In this document: piece after piece, positions 44,062 to 53,495 of the stretch
Layout: each line of letters begins with the position of its first letter
Numbering within the stretch: position 1 is the stretch's first letter
Notes under the pieces: model-generated
Databases searched by the model: none
Told to the model about the DNA's origin: nothing
What the model saw: the letters and a program-made list of their open reading frames with translations, nothing else
Program-made: the position numbers and the translations under genes
DNA from: CAVSWT01 sp963731745
GTDB lineage: Bacteria; Bacteroidota; Ignavibacteria; Ignavibacteriales; Ignavibacteriaceae
DNA length: 64,000 nt
Direction: 5' to 3'
Assembly (NCBI GenBank): GCA_963731745.1
Contig: CAVSWT010000014.1
Span: 62,001 to 126,000 of the forward strand

Positions 44062-45786
44062 ATGAAAACTCAAATCAAGTTTTTTGATGTTCCGCAAATT
44101 GAGTCTGTTAGCGACATGGTTTTCAAATCAGCGGAAAAATTTTCCAGTAAAGTTGCTCTTGAAGACCTTACTAACACTCCTATTTCAAAAGTTACTTATG
44201 CTGAACTGCTTCAAAATGTTTTGACATTTGGAAACGCACTTACAAAGCTGGGCATTACGGAAAGGTCGCACATTTCTATAATCAGCGAAAACCGCGTACA
44301 ATGGGGAATTGCTTATTTAACTTGTGCTATTTTTAATTTTGTAGTTGTTCCGATCGATAAAAATTTAAATGAAAATGAAATTCTAAATATTTTACACGAA
44401 TCAGATGCTGAGGCTGTTATTTTCTCCGACTCTTTCAATTCAATTTTTGAAGAAGCTCATCCTTCTCTAAAAAAACTTAAGCACTTAATTAATATGGATA
44501 CGCTACAGAAAAAATCTTCTTTTCTATCCATGGCGGAAATGATTAAAAATAATAAGCCTGCATCAAAAAATAGTATTCCAAAAATAAATTCAGATGAGAT
44601 GTTCGAAATCATTTTTACTTCCGGAGCATTAGGCAGGGCAAAAGGGGTAATGCTTTCGCAGCGTAATATTGCGTCAAATTTGATGAGCATGACAAAGTTG
44701 ATTTCTATTACCGAAGAAGATAGATTTTTATCGGTGCTTCCTATTCATCATACATACGAATGCACGTGCGGATTTTTATGTCCACTATTCAGTGGATCGT
44801 CAGTACATTATGCGCGTTCATTAAAAACCGTGGTTGAAGATCTTCAAAAAGTTAAAGCAACAATTCTGCTTGGGGTTCCGCTTTTATATGATAAAATGTA
44901 TAAACGAATTTCCAAAACAATCAGTGAAGATAAAATTAAGTCGCGTATTGTACCGCCATTAATAAAACTTAGCGGAGCTTTTGAAAAGTTTGGAATAAAA
45001 AACATAAAAAGAAAAATCTTTTCTGAACTGCATGAAAGATTTGGCGGTGAAATAAGACTATTTATTGCCGGTGGCGCAGCGCCTGATCCGCAAGTGGCAA
45101 AAGGATTAAGGGAATTCGGTTTTACTTTTATTCAAGGCTACGGTTTAACTGAAACGTCACCTATTTTAACTTTAAATCAGCTTGAAAATTTTAAAGATGA
45201 AGCGGCGGGAATACCTTTGCCGGGTGTAGAGATTAAAATTGTTAATCCGGATAATGAGGGTGCTGGAGAAGTTTACGCAAAGGGCGATAATGTTATGATT
45301 GGCTATTATAAAAATGAATTACTGACGAACGATTCCTTTGAAAAAGGATGGTTTAAAACCGGTGATATTGGCTTTATCGATGAAGATGGATTCCTTCATA
45401 TAAGCGGAAGAAAGAAAAATGTAATAATTGCAAACAATGGTAAAAATGTTTTTCCGGAAGAAATTGAAGATTTATTAAATAGAAGTCCGTTTATATTAGA
45501 ATCATTAGTGTATGGCGAAGAAGATAAAAAACATGACGAGATAATCGCCGTTCAAATTGTAACAGATGCAGAAGCATTTATTGAATATGCAGAAAAGAAT
45601 AATGTAGAAATAACTTCCGATCTAATTAACAAAGTAATTTCCGATGTTGTAAAGAACGCAAATAAAGAATTAGCCGCGTACAAACAGATTAAAAAATTTT
45701 ACTTGCGTGAAAGCGAGTTTGAAAAAACTACAACACAAAAAATTAAGAGATATCTAGTTAAGAAAAATGAAGAAAGCAATATGTGA
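44062..45786 (+). CDS. Long-chain acyl-CoA synthetase/AMP-binding ligase
   Basis: A 574-residue adenylate-forming enzyme that activates a carboxylate as an acyl-AMP and then the CoA thioester. Visible motifs: the phosphate loop FTSGALGRAKGVMLSQRN, FLSVLPIHHTYE, FIAGGAAPDPQVA, QGYGLTETSPILT (A5), GWFKTGDIGFIDEDGFLHISGR (A7/A8, shown in part) and KNGKNVFPEEIED-like NNGKNVFPEE. The phosphate loop departs from the usual TSGTTGxPKG by Ala for Thr and Ala for Pro. The C-terminal domain with TTTQKIKRYLV supplies the A10 lysine. Followed at 28 bases by a small unknown gene. Confidence 0.9.
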   Translation: MKTQIKFFDVPQIESVSDMVFKSAEKFSSKVALEDLTNTPISKVTYAELLQNVLTFGNALTKLGITERSHISIISENRVQWGIAYLTCAIFNFVVVPIDKNLNENEILNILHESDAEAVIFSDSFNSIFEEAHPSLKKLKHLINMDTLQKKSSFLSMAEMIKNNKPASKNSIPKINSDEMFEIIFTSGALGRAKGVMLSQRNIASNLMSMTKLISITEEDRFLSVLPIHHTYECTCGFLCPLFSGSSVHYARSLKTVVEDLQKVKATILLGVPLLYDKMYKRISKTISEDKIKSRIVPPLIKLSGAFEKFGIKNIKRKIFSELHERFGGEIRLFIAGGAAPDPQVAKGLREFGFTFIQGYGLTETSPILTLNQLENFKDEAAGIPLPGVEIKIVNPDNEGAGEVYAKGDNVMIGYYKNELLTNDSFEKGWFKTGDIGFIDEDGFLHISGRKKNVIIANNGKNVFPEEIEDLLNRSPFILESLVYGEEDKKHDEIIAVQIVTDAEAFIEYAEKNNVEITSDLINKVISDVVKNANKELAAYKQIKKFYLRESEFEKTTTQKIKRYLVKKNEESNM

Positions 45787-45814
45787 AACTTGAAATAAGT
45801 TAAGGCCTTATTGA

Positions 45815-46192
45815 ATGGATACAATCAATGATATAAATTCTTTAATAAAATATCTTTTATACTTGATTGATTTTTCTGACTTAATTTATTCACAGAATAA
45901 AATAACAAATAACGATTATAAAAATTTACAGAATGAAGTAAAAAATTTCCAACAGAAGATAAATAACTCACAATTTATTCCGCCATTATTAAAAAATGAA
46001 CTAACAAAAATAAATCTAATGAACAAAAAGAAAGACTTTTCATTTAAGGAATTGCTTTATACTATTTTTATTAATTTTTTTGTTGAGAATTATTCCAGCG
46101 ACGAAAATTTTGAAAAACAGCGAAGAGAAAGTATTCTAAATTATAGAAATTGTTTGGATAATATTTATAAGATACTCTTAGTGAAGAGTTAG
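45815..46192 (+). CDS. Hypothetical helical protein
   Basis: 125 residues, mostly predicted helix with many Asn, Lys, Phe and Leu; no signal peptide, membrane span or recognised motif. It begins MDTINDINSLIKYLLYLIDF. It follows the acyl-CoA ligase by 28 bases in the same direction. Not recognised. Confidence 0.5.
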   Translation: MDTINDINSLIKYLLYLIDFSDLIYSQNKITNNDYKNLQNEVKNFQQKINNSQFIPPLLKNELTKINLMNKKKDFSFKELLYTIFINFFVENYSSDENFEKQRRESILNYRNCLDNIYKILLVKS

Positions 46193-46219
46193 AGTTGGGA
46201 TTGATTTAATTTAAAACAA

Positions 46220-46245
46220 AAAAGGCGTCTTAAAAAACGCCTTCA
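46220..46245 (-). terminator. Rho-independent terminator of the RRM gene
   Basis: Stem AAGGCGT (46222-46228) with ACGCCTT (46237-46243). On the minus strand it is followed by six T, as expected for the gene ending at 46278; on the plus strand the T tract is short. Confidence 0.8.
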
Positions 46246-46277
46246 TATAATTCAAAATAAGAAATTTAAAACATCAA

Positions 46278-46529
46278 TTAGCTGCGTGGTTTTGCTTCAT
46301 TAACTACGATATTTCTTCCGTTTAATTCCGAATCATTTAATGCTTTAATAGCATTTTGTGCTTGGGTAGAATTCTCCATTTCAACAAAACCGAAACCTCT
46401 TGATCTGCCGGTTTCGCGATCTTTAATAACCTTTGCTGAAACAACTGTGCCATGCTCTTCAAAAGCATCTTGTAATCCTTGATCGTCTATCGACCATGGA
46501 AGAGAACCTACAAATAATTTAGTACTCAC
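46278..46529 (-). CDS. RRM-type RNA-binding protein
   Basis: An 83-residue single RNA-recognition-motif protein. RNP2 is KLFVGSLPW and RNP1 is SRGFGFVEM, both with the aromatic residues that stack on RNA, and the ends fit one full RRM (beta-alpha-beta-beta-alpha-beta). Such small Rbp proteins bind single-stranded RNA and are often cold-induced. The start is GTG (46529). In its leader CCGG-TAATAAG-CCGG could form a small hairpin. Single gene with its own terminator. Confidence 0.93.
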   Translation of the reverse strand: MSTKLFVGSLPWSIDDQGLQDAFEEHGTVVSAKVIKDRETGRSRGFGFVEMENSTQAQNAIKALNDSELNGRNIVVNEAKPRS

Positions 46530-46921
46530 TAAAGAACCTCTAAAAATAATATAATATAAAGTCCGGCTTATTACCGGGGAGTCAAACTTAGTTATAATAT
46601 TTTAAATTAACTAATTAATTATATGCGATTAAGTTATTATTTGGCATTTTTCTGTCTAAATTTCTATTAAAATCTGTATTTATTTAAAAATTCTATCGAC
46701 TATTGTAAAAAGCAATTCAAATTAAATCCGAAGCAGCACCGCAATTGCATTTCAGTTCATCATTTAATCTAAAGCTCATAATAATAAAATTAAAAATATT
46801 TCTTTTCATATTTTATTTTAATTCCGTATCTTAAAAAATAATTCCTTCTGCACTCCGCCTCTTGTACTGCTGGATTTTATTAATTACCCAATTATTTAAC
46901 AAACTTTTTTCGGAGGGCACA
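46530..46921. other. 392-bp divergent intergenic region
   Basis: Holds the leaders of the RRM gene (minus) and the barrel gene (plus). The RRM leader includes a short CCGG/CCGG hairpin near 46562-46576. A GGAGGG box at 46912-46917 serves the plus gene. No other gene or repeat recognised; the upstream extension of the barrel frame (from 46862) is not credible as protein. Confidence 0.5.
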
Positions 46922-47953
46922 GTGAAGAAATTTGTTTACCTGTTTGGAGCGCTGCTTTTATTTTTTTCAACTCAAAACAATCTTGCCGGAGACGATTCTG
47001 AAGATAATGATTTTTACAATTTTGATTTCTTTGGCAGAGGCCATGATAAAATCGATCATAAGAGATTGAACTTCGGGCCGATTAGAGCATCACTAAATGT
47101 TAACTATTTAAGAAGCACAAGTGCATATGATATCGACGGAAATAAGAAAGATTACAACGGTGGAGATATTTATACCAGGTTTAATGAAATTTTATATGCT
47201 AAATATCATGGCGGTAAAATAGGTGATACAAAATTGCATTGGGGTGCTAGTGCTGAATTTTCTTTCATTCAAACGAAATGGAAACCTGGAGATATGAATA
47301 TGTATGGAGTGGAACAATCAAATAATGGTTTTACCATTACTCCGGGTTTAAATATCGGAACCAGAAGATTGGGAGATATAAGGTTAGGAACTAGATTAGC
47401 TGTGAAGTATCAATACGATGGAACTAAAGATGAAAGTGACGCGACTGACAAGCAAAATGCACTGGGCGTTAATTTAAATTTTAATTATAAAATATGTCAT
47501 AGTTCGAAGGCTTATGTAGGCTTAGATTATTGGAAAACGTTTGCAGCAACGGAAACACAATTCTATCCTGTTTATAATCCGGAAACAAATCAATATGAAA
47601 ATGCTGAAACGGATTATGACTTTGATAGTGGGGATCAATTTGCGATATATGGAGGCACGGATTATAAATGGTGTTGGGGAGATTGCGGCTGGGGTTATGC
47701 CGATCTTAAACTAAACTATTGGACAAAGTCCGATCAAAGTTATAATGGCGAAACAATTGATAAAACCGGAGCTAACTATTTATCGGTAATTCCTAAAGTG
47801 GGTTTTAGATGGAAAAATATTCCATTAAATGTTTCCGTTTCAGCAGGTTATAAAAATGAGTATGGTATTGAGCAAGGTATGATTGGTCTATCTGGAAAAA
47901 ATGTTCGTAAACCTTCCTTGGCTTTGCAAGCATATATTAGTTATAGTTTTTAA
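46922..47953 (+). CDS. Outer-membrane beta-barrel protein
   Basis: 343 residues from GTG 46922, chosen over the longer frame because GGAGGG precedes it and the product then opens with a signal peptide (KKFVYLFGALLLFFSTQNNLAG). The mature protein is a run of amphipathic strands with many aromatic girdle residues (FNEILYAKYHGGK, LGTRLAVKYQYDG, CGWGYADLKLNYW) and ends in a strand finishing YISYSF, with a terminal Phe as required for barrel insertion. About ten or more strands are expected. Cargo unknown; a porin or structural barrel is most likely. Confidence 0.8.
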   Translation: MKKFVYLFGALLLFFSTQNNLAGDDSEDNDFYNFDFFGRGHDKIDHKRLNFGPIRASLNVNYLRSTSAYDIDGNKKDYNGGDIYTRFNEILYAKYHGGKIGDTKLHWGASAEFSFIQTKWKPGDMNMYGVEQSNNGFTITPGLNIGTRRLGDIRLGTRLAVKYQYDGTKDESDATDKQNALGVNLNFNYKICHSSKAYVGLDYWKTFAATETQFYPVYNPETNQYENAETDYDFDSGDQFAIYGGTDYKWCWGDCGWGYADLKLNYWTKSDQSYNGETIDKTGANYLSVIPKVGFRWKNIPLNVSVSAGYKNEYGIEQGMIGLSGKNVRKPSLALQAYISYSF

Positions 47954-47993
47954 TGATAATGTGATGAAAATTCATTTTTGACTGATTGCTAAT

Positions 47994-48030
47994 AAACCCG
48001 GTTTCCCGCAGAAGCCGGGTTTATCTTTTA
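47994..48030. terminator. Bidirectional terminator
   Basis: Stem AAACCCGG (47994-48001) with CCGGGTTT (48015-48022) around a 13-base loop, followed by a T-rich tract. Sits between convergent genes ending at 47953 and 48043. Confidence 0.85.
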
Positions 48031-48042
48031 AGAAGATAATAT

Positions 48043-48744
48043 TTAAATTGATTTTACAGATAAATATTTTACCATCCAGAAATGCAGCTGGGCCATATCT
48101 TTATAAACTTTATAAACAAAATTAACTAAGTTTTTATTTTTTATTTCTTCCAGATTGCTGCTTTGATAAAAAGTATAAACCGATTCATGCAAAAGAAGAT
48201 CAGCATGTTTGGAATCAGAGTTAAATCCTTTAGGTATCTTCTTATATTTCTTACCGCCAAGTGAATATTTTTTATTCTTTAAAATTGATTTTAAAATTTT
48301 TTCAAGTTCATCCCCGGCTGAAGTATTAGCAATAAGGTTTCTGTATTTCTTTAGCATATCAGGCGAAAACGTGTAAATACCCGCGCCGATAAAAAACTCT
48401 TTAGGATCAATATGAAAATAAAATCCCGGGCTTTCCATTTTTTTTCCGCCTTCCCAAAAGTACACACCAAGATTTGTTTTATAAGGCGACTTATCTTTTG
48501 AAAATCTAACATCACGGTGAATTCTAAAAATAGATTTATCTATTTTAGGGATCGCTGTAATGAATGGTGAAAGCTCAAATAATTTTGCACCCATATTTAC
48601 AACAAAATCTTGAGCTGGTTCAAAAAAATTATTTATATATTGTTCTCTATTAGCCTCAAACCATTCTCTATTGTTATTTTTAGAGAGTTTTTTCAAAAAT
48701 GTAATAGTACATTCAGGAAAATTTTGTTGTGAATTTTTAGCCAA
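48043..48744 (-). CDS. DUF2461-family protein
   Basis: About 233 residues. It matches the DUF2461 (TIGR02453) pattern: FPECTITFLKKLSKNNNREWFEANRE at the start (shown in part: LSKNNNREWFEANREQY), FRIHRDVRFSKDKSPYKTN in the middle, and GFYFHIDPKEFFIGAGIY. Biochemical role unknown. The frame opens at TTG 48756, but TTG 48744 lies five bases after GGAGA and is preferred. Confidence 0.87.
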   Translation of the reverse strand: MAKNSQQNFPECTITFLKKLSKNNNREWFEANREQYINNFFEPAQDFVVNMGAKLFELSPFITAIPKIDKSIFRIHRDVRFSKDKSPYKTNLGVYFWEGGKKMESPGFYFHIDPKEFFIGAGIYTFSPDMLKKYRNLIANTSAGDELEKILKSILKNKKYSLGGKKYKKIPKGFNSDSKHADLLLHESVYTFYQSSNLEEIKNKNLVNFVYKVYKDMAQLHFWMVKYLSVKSI

Positions 48745-48756
48745 AGTTGTCTCCAA

Positions 48757-49132
48757 TAAAAATTTAATATTCCATTTAACGTTTGAATTGCAATATTATA
48801 ATTTCATTCCTTATTAGTCAATTGCGATTTTGATAAAATAAATGATATATAATTTTTGAAATACTGACCTTTTATAAGATGAAAATTTTAAATTGTCATA
48901 ATTTTCATGGTTTAAAAAAATGCGGAGAATTAAAATTCTCCGCATCTATCGCTTCACTTAGCAAGGTAGGGTTTTTTGAGTGAGGAATACCGTATTTTAT
49001 TATGAGTAAATCATTTGTATTATATTCTAATAATCATTTTCTTTGATATATAATTAAATAAAAAGTTTAAATAAAATCGTGTTGTAAATAACGATGTGAT
49101 GAGGATTAAATTATTCAATTAAAGATTCTAGC
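48757..49132. other. 376-bp divergent intergenic region with an orphan minus-strand terminator
   Basis: Apart from the hairpin described separately (48913-48945), the stretch 48946-49132 has no gene. On the minus strand it could encode a short RNA ending at that hairpin. TTCACT and AGTGA at 48953-48983 could pair. Confidence 0.4.
48913..48945 (-). terminator. Orphan strong terminator (minus strand)
   Basis: An 11-bp perfect stem (48920-48930 with 48935-48945, ATGCGGAGAAT/ATTCTCCGCAT) with loop TAAA; on the minus strand it is followed by seven T. No annotated minus-strand gene lies directly upstream (plus-strand gene starts at 49133), so it may end an unannotated small RNA. Confidence 0.75.
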
Positions 49133-49948
49133 ATGAAAATTTTTTTAATCATTATTTTGTATACGAGTTTAATGCTGCAATTTTGCGCTTGCAACCAAAA
49201 TAATGATGGTTCTAATGCTGAGAACTCTTCCGTTTATAAAATAATTACATTTGAAAAGAAGTCCGGAAATTGTGATTCTTCGCAAGCACCATGTGCAGAA
49301 ATAAGACTTAAGTATCCCCTGATAACTCATACTAACAACGCTGCAGTGACTGATATTATAAATAAGGATATAATAAATTCTCTTTTAGCTCCTTATAATG
49401 AAGATAAATCTTTTTCAAATATGGATTCAATGGCAAATGATTTTCTGGACAGCTTTGAAGAATTCAGAAAAGAGTTTCCTGAATCGCATCAAAAATGGTC
49501 CATTGAGAGAAATATCACAGTGGAAAATGTAAATGACTCCATCATAAGTTTAGCCAACCATGAGTTCTATTACATGGGTGGGGCTCATCCTAATTCTACT
49601 ATAAGTTTTATTAATTTTGATTTGAATACTGGAAAGGCAATTGAACTTGCATATCTATTTAAACCCAATTATGAACAAACCTTAAATAAAATTGGAGAAG
49701 AAATTTTTAGAGAAAAACAGAAATTAAAATCCACTGAAAGCTTAACAGAAGCAGGCTTTTGGTTTGATCAGGGTAGTTTTGAGTTAAATGATAACTTTCT
49801 TATTAAAGATAGCGGTTTGCTATTTCTTTTTAATCCGTACGAAGTAGCAGCATACGCCGTAGGAAAGATTGATATTTTAATTCCTTACAGTGATATAAAA
49901 AATTTATTCAAAGATAACAGTCTATTAAAAATGTATTTAAAAAAATAA
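49133..49948 (+). CDS. DUF3298/RsiV-like lipoprotein
   Basis: 271 residues. A hydrophobic N-terminus ends at a cysteine-rich lipobox (QFCAC), so a lipoprotein is likely. The mature part has the DUF4163-DUF3298 order: CAEIRLKYPLI, ITVENVNDSIISLANHEFYYMGGAHPN, FINFDLNTGKAIEL and late VAAYAVGKIDILIPYSDIKNLF. The family occurs in PdaC and RsiV extracellular parts; enzyme activity is not implied. Confidence 0.82.
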   Translation: MKIFLIIILYTSLMLQFCACNQNNDGSNAENSSVYKIITFEKKSGNCDSSQAPCAEIRLKYPLITHTNNAAVTDIINKDIINSLLAPYNEDKSFSNMDSMANDFLDSFEEFRKEFPESHQKWSIERNITVENVNDSIISLANHEFYYMGGAHPNSTISFINFDLNTGKAIELAYLFKPNYEQTLNKIGEEIFREKQKLKSTESLTEAGFWFDQGSFELNDNFLIKDSGLLFLFNPYEVAAYAVGKIDILIPYSDIKNLFKDNSLLKMYLKK

Positions 49949-50008
49949 TTTAATTAAATGGTTTGATTGATTGAAAAACAAAACATCTATATCTCAAACT
50001 CATAATTA

Positions 50009-50824
50009 TTATTTAAAAATTTTATTAAAAAACTCCTGCATTTCTTTCCAGCTTTTTTCATCTGCTTCTTTATTATATGCAAGCGGTAAATCGAATTTTT
50101 TCCCTAGACTATCTGCACCTGGATTTGTAAAACTATGTTTTGCTCCAGGATAATTTACAAACTTGTAATCGACATTGGCAGAATCCATTGACTTTTTGAA
50201 AGCCTCGACTTTTTGTGGAGGGTTAAATGGATCATCTTCCCCGTTGCATACTAAAATCGAAGCCTTTACATCGTTTGGATTCTCAACTGCTTGAGTTGGC
50301 AAGTCACCATGAAAACTCACAACTCCATCTAAATCAGCGCCGGCAATTGCCATGCGTAAAACAATCCCTCCGCCAAAACAATATCCGATAGCAGCAATAT
50401 TGTTTGTGTCTGTTTGCGGCTGTTCTTTAAGCAACTTTAATCCGGCATTAAACCTTGCTTTGGCTGTATCCATTTTTTGCATAACTGCCATCGCAAACTT
50501 ACCTGCATCAGAAGGATGACTAACAGTTTTTCCGTTTCCATACATATCGATTGCAAAAGCGATATAGCCTAAACCAGCAAGCATTTTCGCTCTTTCCCTT
50601 GCGTATGCATTTTGTCCCCACCATTCATGTACAACAATTACCCCGGGCATTTTTTCGTTTTTACTTTTGTCGTAAGCAAGAAATCCTTTCAGAGTTGTTC
50701 CGTTTGACGAATAAGTGATTTCTTTAGTTGCGATTCCGGAAGAGTTCTCCATATTCGAATCCTTCTTTTTTGCACAACTTGAAATTATTAATGCTGTAAT
50801 CGATATGAAAACTAAAAATTTCAT
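50009..50824 (-). CDS. Dienelactone hydrolase-family lipoprotein
   Basis: 271 residues, alpha/beta hydrolase. Lipobox IISSC anchors it to a membrane. The nucleophile is a cysteine in GYCFGGGIV, with the acid in NGEDDPFNPP and the histidine in GAKHSFTNPGAD, the DLH catalytic set; VVVHEWWGQNAY is also a family mark. Natural substrate not known. A GAGGAG site precedes the ATG. Confidence 0.9.
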   Translation of the reverse strand: MKFLVFISITALIISSCAKKKDSNMENSSGIATKEITYSSNGTTLKGFLAYDKSKNEKMPGVIVVHEWWGQNAYARERAKMLAGLGYIAFAIDMYGNGKTVSHPSDAGKFAMAVMQKMDTAKARFNAGLKLLKEQPQTDTNNIAAIGYCFGGGIVLRMAIAGADLDGVVSFHGDLPTQAVENPNDVKASILVCNGEDDPFNPPQKVEAFKKSMDSANVDYKFVNYPGAKHSFTNPGADSLGKKFDLPLAYNKEADEKSWKEMQEFFNKIFK

Positions 50825-51022
50825 AAAATTCTCCTCATGATTTTATTTTAATATAATAATTGTAAAATTTAAATGAAATGAGAGAAATATAAGTCAAATA
50901 GCTTAAGCTAAAATTAATTATAAAACCTCAATCAAATTATTAACTGATTTTATATTTAAATAGAAAATGGAATTAACTGGAGTGTTTTAAATTAAAAAGA
51001 ATAATGAAATGTAGTTTGGGAT

Positions 51023-52231
51023 TTAAACCGCACAACTTACATTTTGGTAGTAATTTTCTGCGGCTTTGTTGTATTTATTAGCATCTTCTTTGCGGTCAAC
51101 TTTTTGAAGAAGTTTCGCCATTTCTTCAGAACTTTCGGCCTCGTTTAATTGATTTTCGATATCCCTATTCAGCCGTATACTGTTTTCGAATAGCTCTTCT
51201 GATAATTGAAAATTGTCTAAATCGTTTTGTATCATTCCTTTTATTTTATAAATATCTGCAATCGAAAGCGTATCATTAATTTTACAAGCTATCTGCATAG
51301 CCTTATCCGTGTATGCATCTGCTAATGGAGAATTTTTTAATTTTGAATAAATAAACGCTTTTCCGATATATGCGATTGCGCAATTAGAAAGGTAATTGTT
51401 TGCAAGAGAATGTGTTATGCATTTATTAAATTCCTCCAAAGCGGCGTCATAGTTATTCATCCTTGTTAAAAGCATTCCAATATTATGATAGGTTCTGGAT
51501 AAACGTCTTGTATCATTCAGCTTTTCAAATTTTATAGTAGAGTTCTTATAATTCCAAATTGCTTTTTCGTAGTCGCCTTGAATGGTATTTATAATTCCTA
51601 GATTTGTAAGAATCATAGCACTCGTATGCATATCTTCTTCGCCTCGTAAAAATACTAATGCATTTTCAAAATGAATCTTGGCTTTTTCAAATCTCCCCAT
51701 TTCACCATAAAGCGTTCCGAGCATATTTTCACATTTTGCTAATCCTGGTTTGTTTGATACAGATAAAAATATCTGCATAGCTTCAGAGATGTAATAATTT
51801 GAATCCTCCCAAAGGGATTGATTCCAATATATTTTTGAAATCATAAGCGAAGTTTCGGCTCGTAAAATCGGATATTCATCTCCAGTGTTTAAATTATTAG
51901 AAAGAATTTCTGCTATCTCTAGTGCATATGCATTTTCGCCCGTGAATAGCATCAACTGTGATAAATCTAGATGCATTCTATAATAGTTTTCTGTTGTGAG
52001 AAGTTTTTCACTTTGGGTTAATATCCGATCAATCATTAATCGATATGAAGTACTTGTCGTAAGTTGATTTTCAACATGACTTTTTTCTAAAGATGAAAAT
52101 ACTTCTGCATTGTTATTTGAAAATATATCTTCATTAAATTTTTTCATAAGGATTTCAGCGGATTCATTCGTTAGGTATTTCTGAATCAACTCTTTAAAAT
52201 CACTAACTATATTTTCATTATTGTTTGTCAT
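51023..52231 (-). CDS. TPR protein (paralogue of the preceding gene)
   Basis: 402 residues without signal peptide or membrane span. Residues about 1-100 are helical (LIQKYLTNESAEILMKKF); from about 100 on there are six or more tetratricopeptide units (MLGTLYGEMGRFEKAKIHFENAL, NLGIINTIQGDYEKAIWNYKNS, NIGMLLTRMNNYDAALEEF). Same architecture as the adjacent gene 52236..53474; the pair look like tandem duplicates, perhaps binding each other or related partners. No enzyme domain. Confidence 0.8.
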   Translation of the reverse strand: MTNNNENIVSDFKELIQKYLTNESAEILMKKFNEDIFSNNNAEVFSSLEKSHVENQLTTSTSYRLMIDRILTQSEKLLTTENYYRMHLDLSQLMLFTGENAYALEIAEILSNNLNTGDEYPILRAETSLMISKIYWNQSLWEDSNYYISEAMQIFLSVSNKPGLAKCENMLGTLYGEMGRFEKAKIHFENALVFLRGEEDMHTSAMILTNLGIINTIQGDYEKAIWNYKNSTIKFEKLNDTRRLSRTYHNIGMLLTRMNNYDAALEEFNKCITHSLANNYLSNCAIAYIGKAFIYSKLKNSPLADAYTDKAMQIACKINDTLSIADIYKIKGMIQNDLDNFQLSEELFENSIRLNRDIENQLNEAESSEEMAKLLQKVDRKEDANKYNKAAENYYQNVSCAV

Positions 52232-52235
52232 TTTA

Positions 52236-53474
52236 TTATTTAGTTAAGCTGCAATTTATCATGTTTTCTATTTCTTCCACTTTATTTAAAGACTTAATTT
52301 CTGTGAAATATACCAAAGCTTTTCTTAAGTAAGTGTTCTTGGATTCTTGATCATTTATTTCATCATAAAGCAAAGCCAACTCAAATGATGCTTCAGCAAT
52401 ATTCATTTCATTTTTTAAGGAAGTATTAATTCTTAAACTATTTAAAAACAATTCTTCTGCAATATTAAAATTCTTAAGCCTTCTTTCAATTATTCCCTTT
52501 ACTTTGTATATATCAGCCAGGGTTAATTTATCATCTATCAAATGACTAATCTCTAATGCTTTATTTGCAAATTCAAGTGCATCATAAACACAGTTTTTAG
52601 CAATTAGAGATTGAGCTTTGGCGTGATATGTCAGACATAAAATCGGTAAGTAGCTGCCCTCTTTAGCGTACTTTATTCCCTCATCAAATATTTCAATCGC
52701 GGAACTATAATTAGCTAACTCATGATGTATGATTCCGCTATTTAATTTAGCTTCAGTAATACCATAATTATTGCCATAAGAACTATAGATATTGATTGCA
52801 TTTTGTAAATGCTTCAAAGCGTCTTCAGAATTTCCGATAATGTTATTTATTATTCCGAGGTTCGCTTCAAGTTTTCCTGCCATTTCTGGATCAGTTTCTG
52901 AATCTACAAAGGAAAGGCTGCTTAAAAAATATTGTTTAGCATTTTCCAAATCCCCTAATTCGCCAAAAATTGTCCCAAGTAAGTTCTCACATTTTGCAAC
53001 GCCGGCTTTTTCTCCTGTTAATTTATATTGGCCTGCTGCTTCACCTAATGTGATTATACATTTTGCCCAGTTTGCTCTTCTATTATAAACTTCGGCTAAA
53101 CCAAATAATGCTTCCGCATTTTGAAAGTTATCTGATTTGCATTTATTTGCTTTCCTAAAAATTTCATTTGCTAAATCCAACTTACCATTTGATATACAAA
53201 TTTTTCCAAGCTCAATAAGTAATTTGAAAAATTGATTGAATTCCAGGTTCTTCTCAGAATAAGTGATAATTCTATCCACCTTTATTCTATCGGTACTATG
53301 ATCAATATTAATCTTCAGTTGTTCTTTATAGAAAGTATTAATTTTTTCATTCACACCATTTAGATTATTTTCCTGAGGCATATTTATGCTCAATTTTTCA
53401 GAACCTTTCACTCCTAAGTAATCAATTAAGAGCTTGTTTAATTCTGTTTCCCAGTTGGAAGTTGGATTATTCAT
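52236..53474 (-). CDS. TPR protein (paralogue of the following gene)
   Basis: 412 residues with an N-terminal helical region (LNKLLIDYLGVKGSEKLSI) and six or more TPR units (LLGTIFGELGDLENAKQYFL, NLGIINNIIGNSEDALKHLQ, NSGIIHHELANYSSAIEIF, KVKGIIERRLKNFNIAEELF). The same order of repeats and the matching phrase around GTLYGE/GTIFGE show it is a tandem duplicate of the gene that starts 4 bases after its stop. The pair follow a lipoprotein gene by 21 bases. Confidence 0.8.
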   Translation of the reverse strand: MNNPTSNWETELNKLLIDYLGVKGSEKLSINMPQENNLNGVNEKINTFYKEQLKINIDHSTDRIKVDRIITYSEKNLEFNQFFKLLIELGKICISNGKLDLANEIFRKANKCKSDNFQNAEALFGLAEVYNRRANWAKCIITLGEAAGQYKLTGEKAGVAKCENLLGTIFGELGDLENAKQYFLSSLSFVDSETDPEMAGKLEANLGIINNIIGNSEDALKHLQNAINIYSSYGNNYGITEAKLNSGIIHHELANYSSAIEIFDEGIKYAKEGSYLPILCLTYHAKAQSLIAKNCVYDALEFANKALEISHLIDDKLTLADIYKVKGIIERRLKNFNIAEELFLNSLRINTSLKNEMNIAEASFELALLYDEINDQESKNTYLRKALVYFTEIKSLNKVEEIENMINCSLTK

Positions 53475-53495
53475 TTTATTACTTTTAATATTATA

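Noticed and set aside
46862..46921. Longer N-terminus of the outer-membrane barrel protein
   Set aside because: The extension has no signal-peptide sense; GTG 46922 follows a strong GGAGGG site and gives a proper signal peptide.
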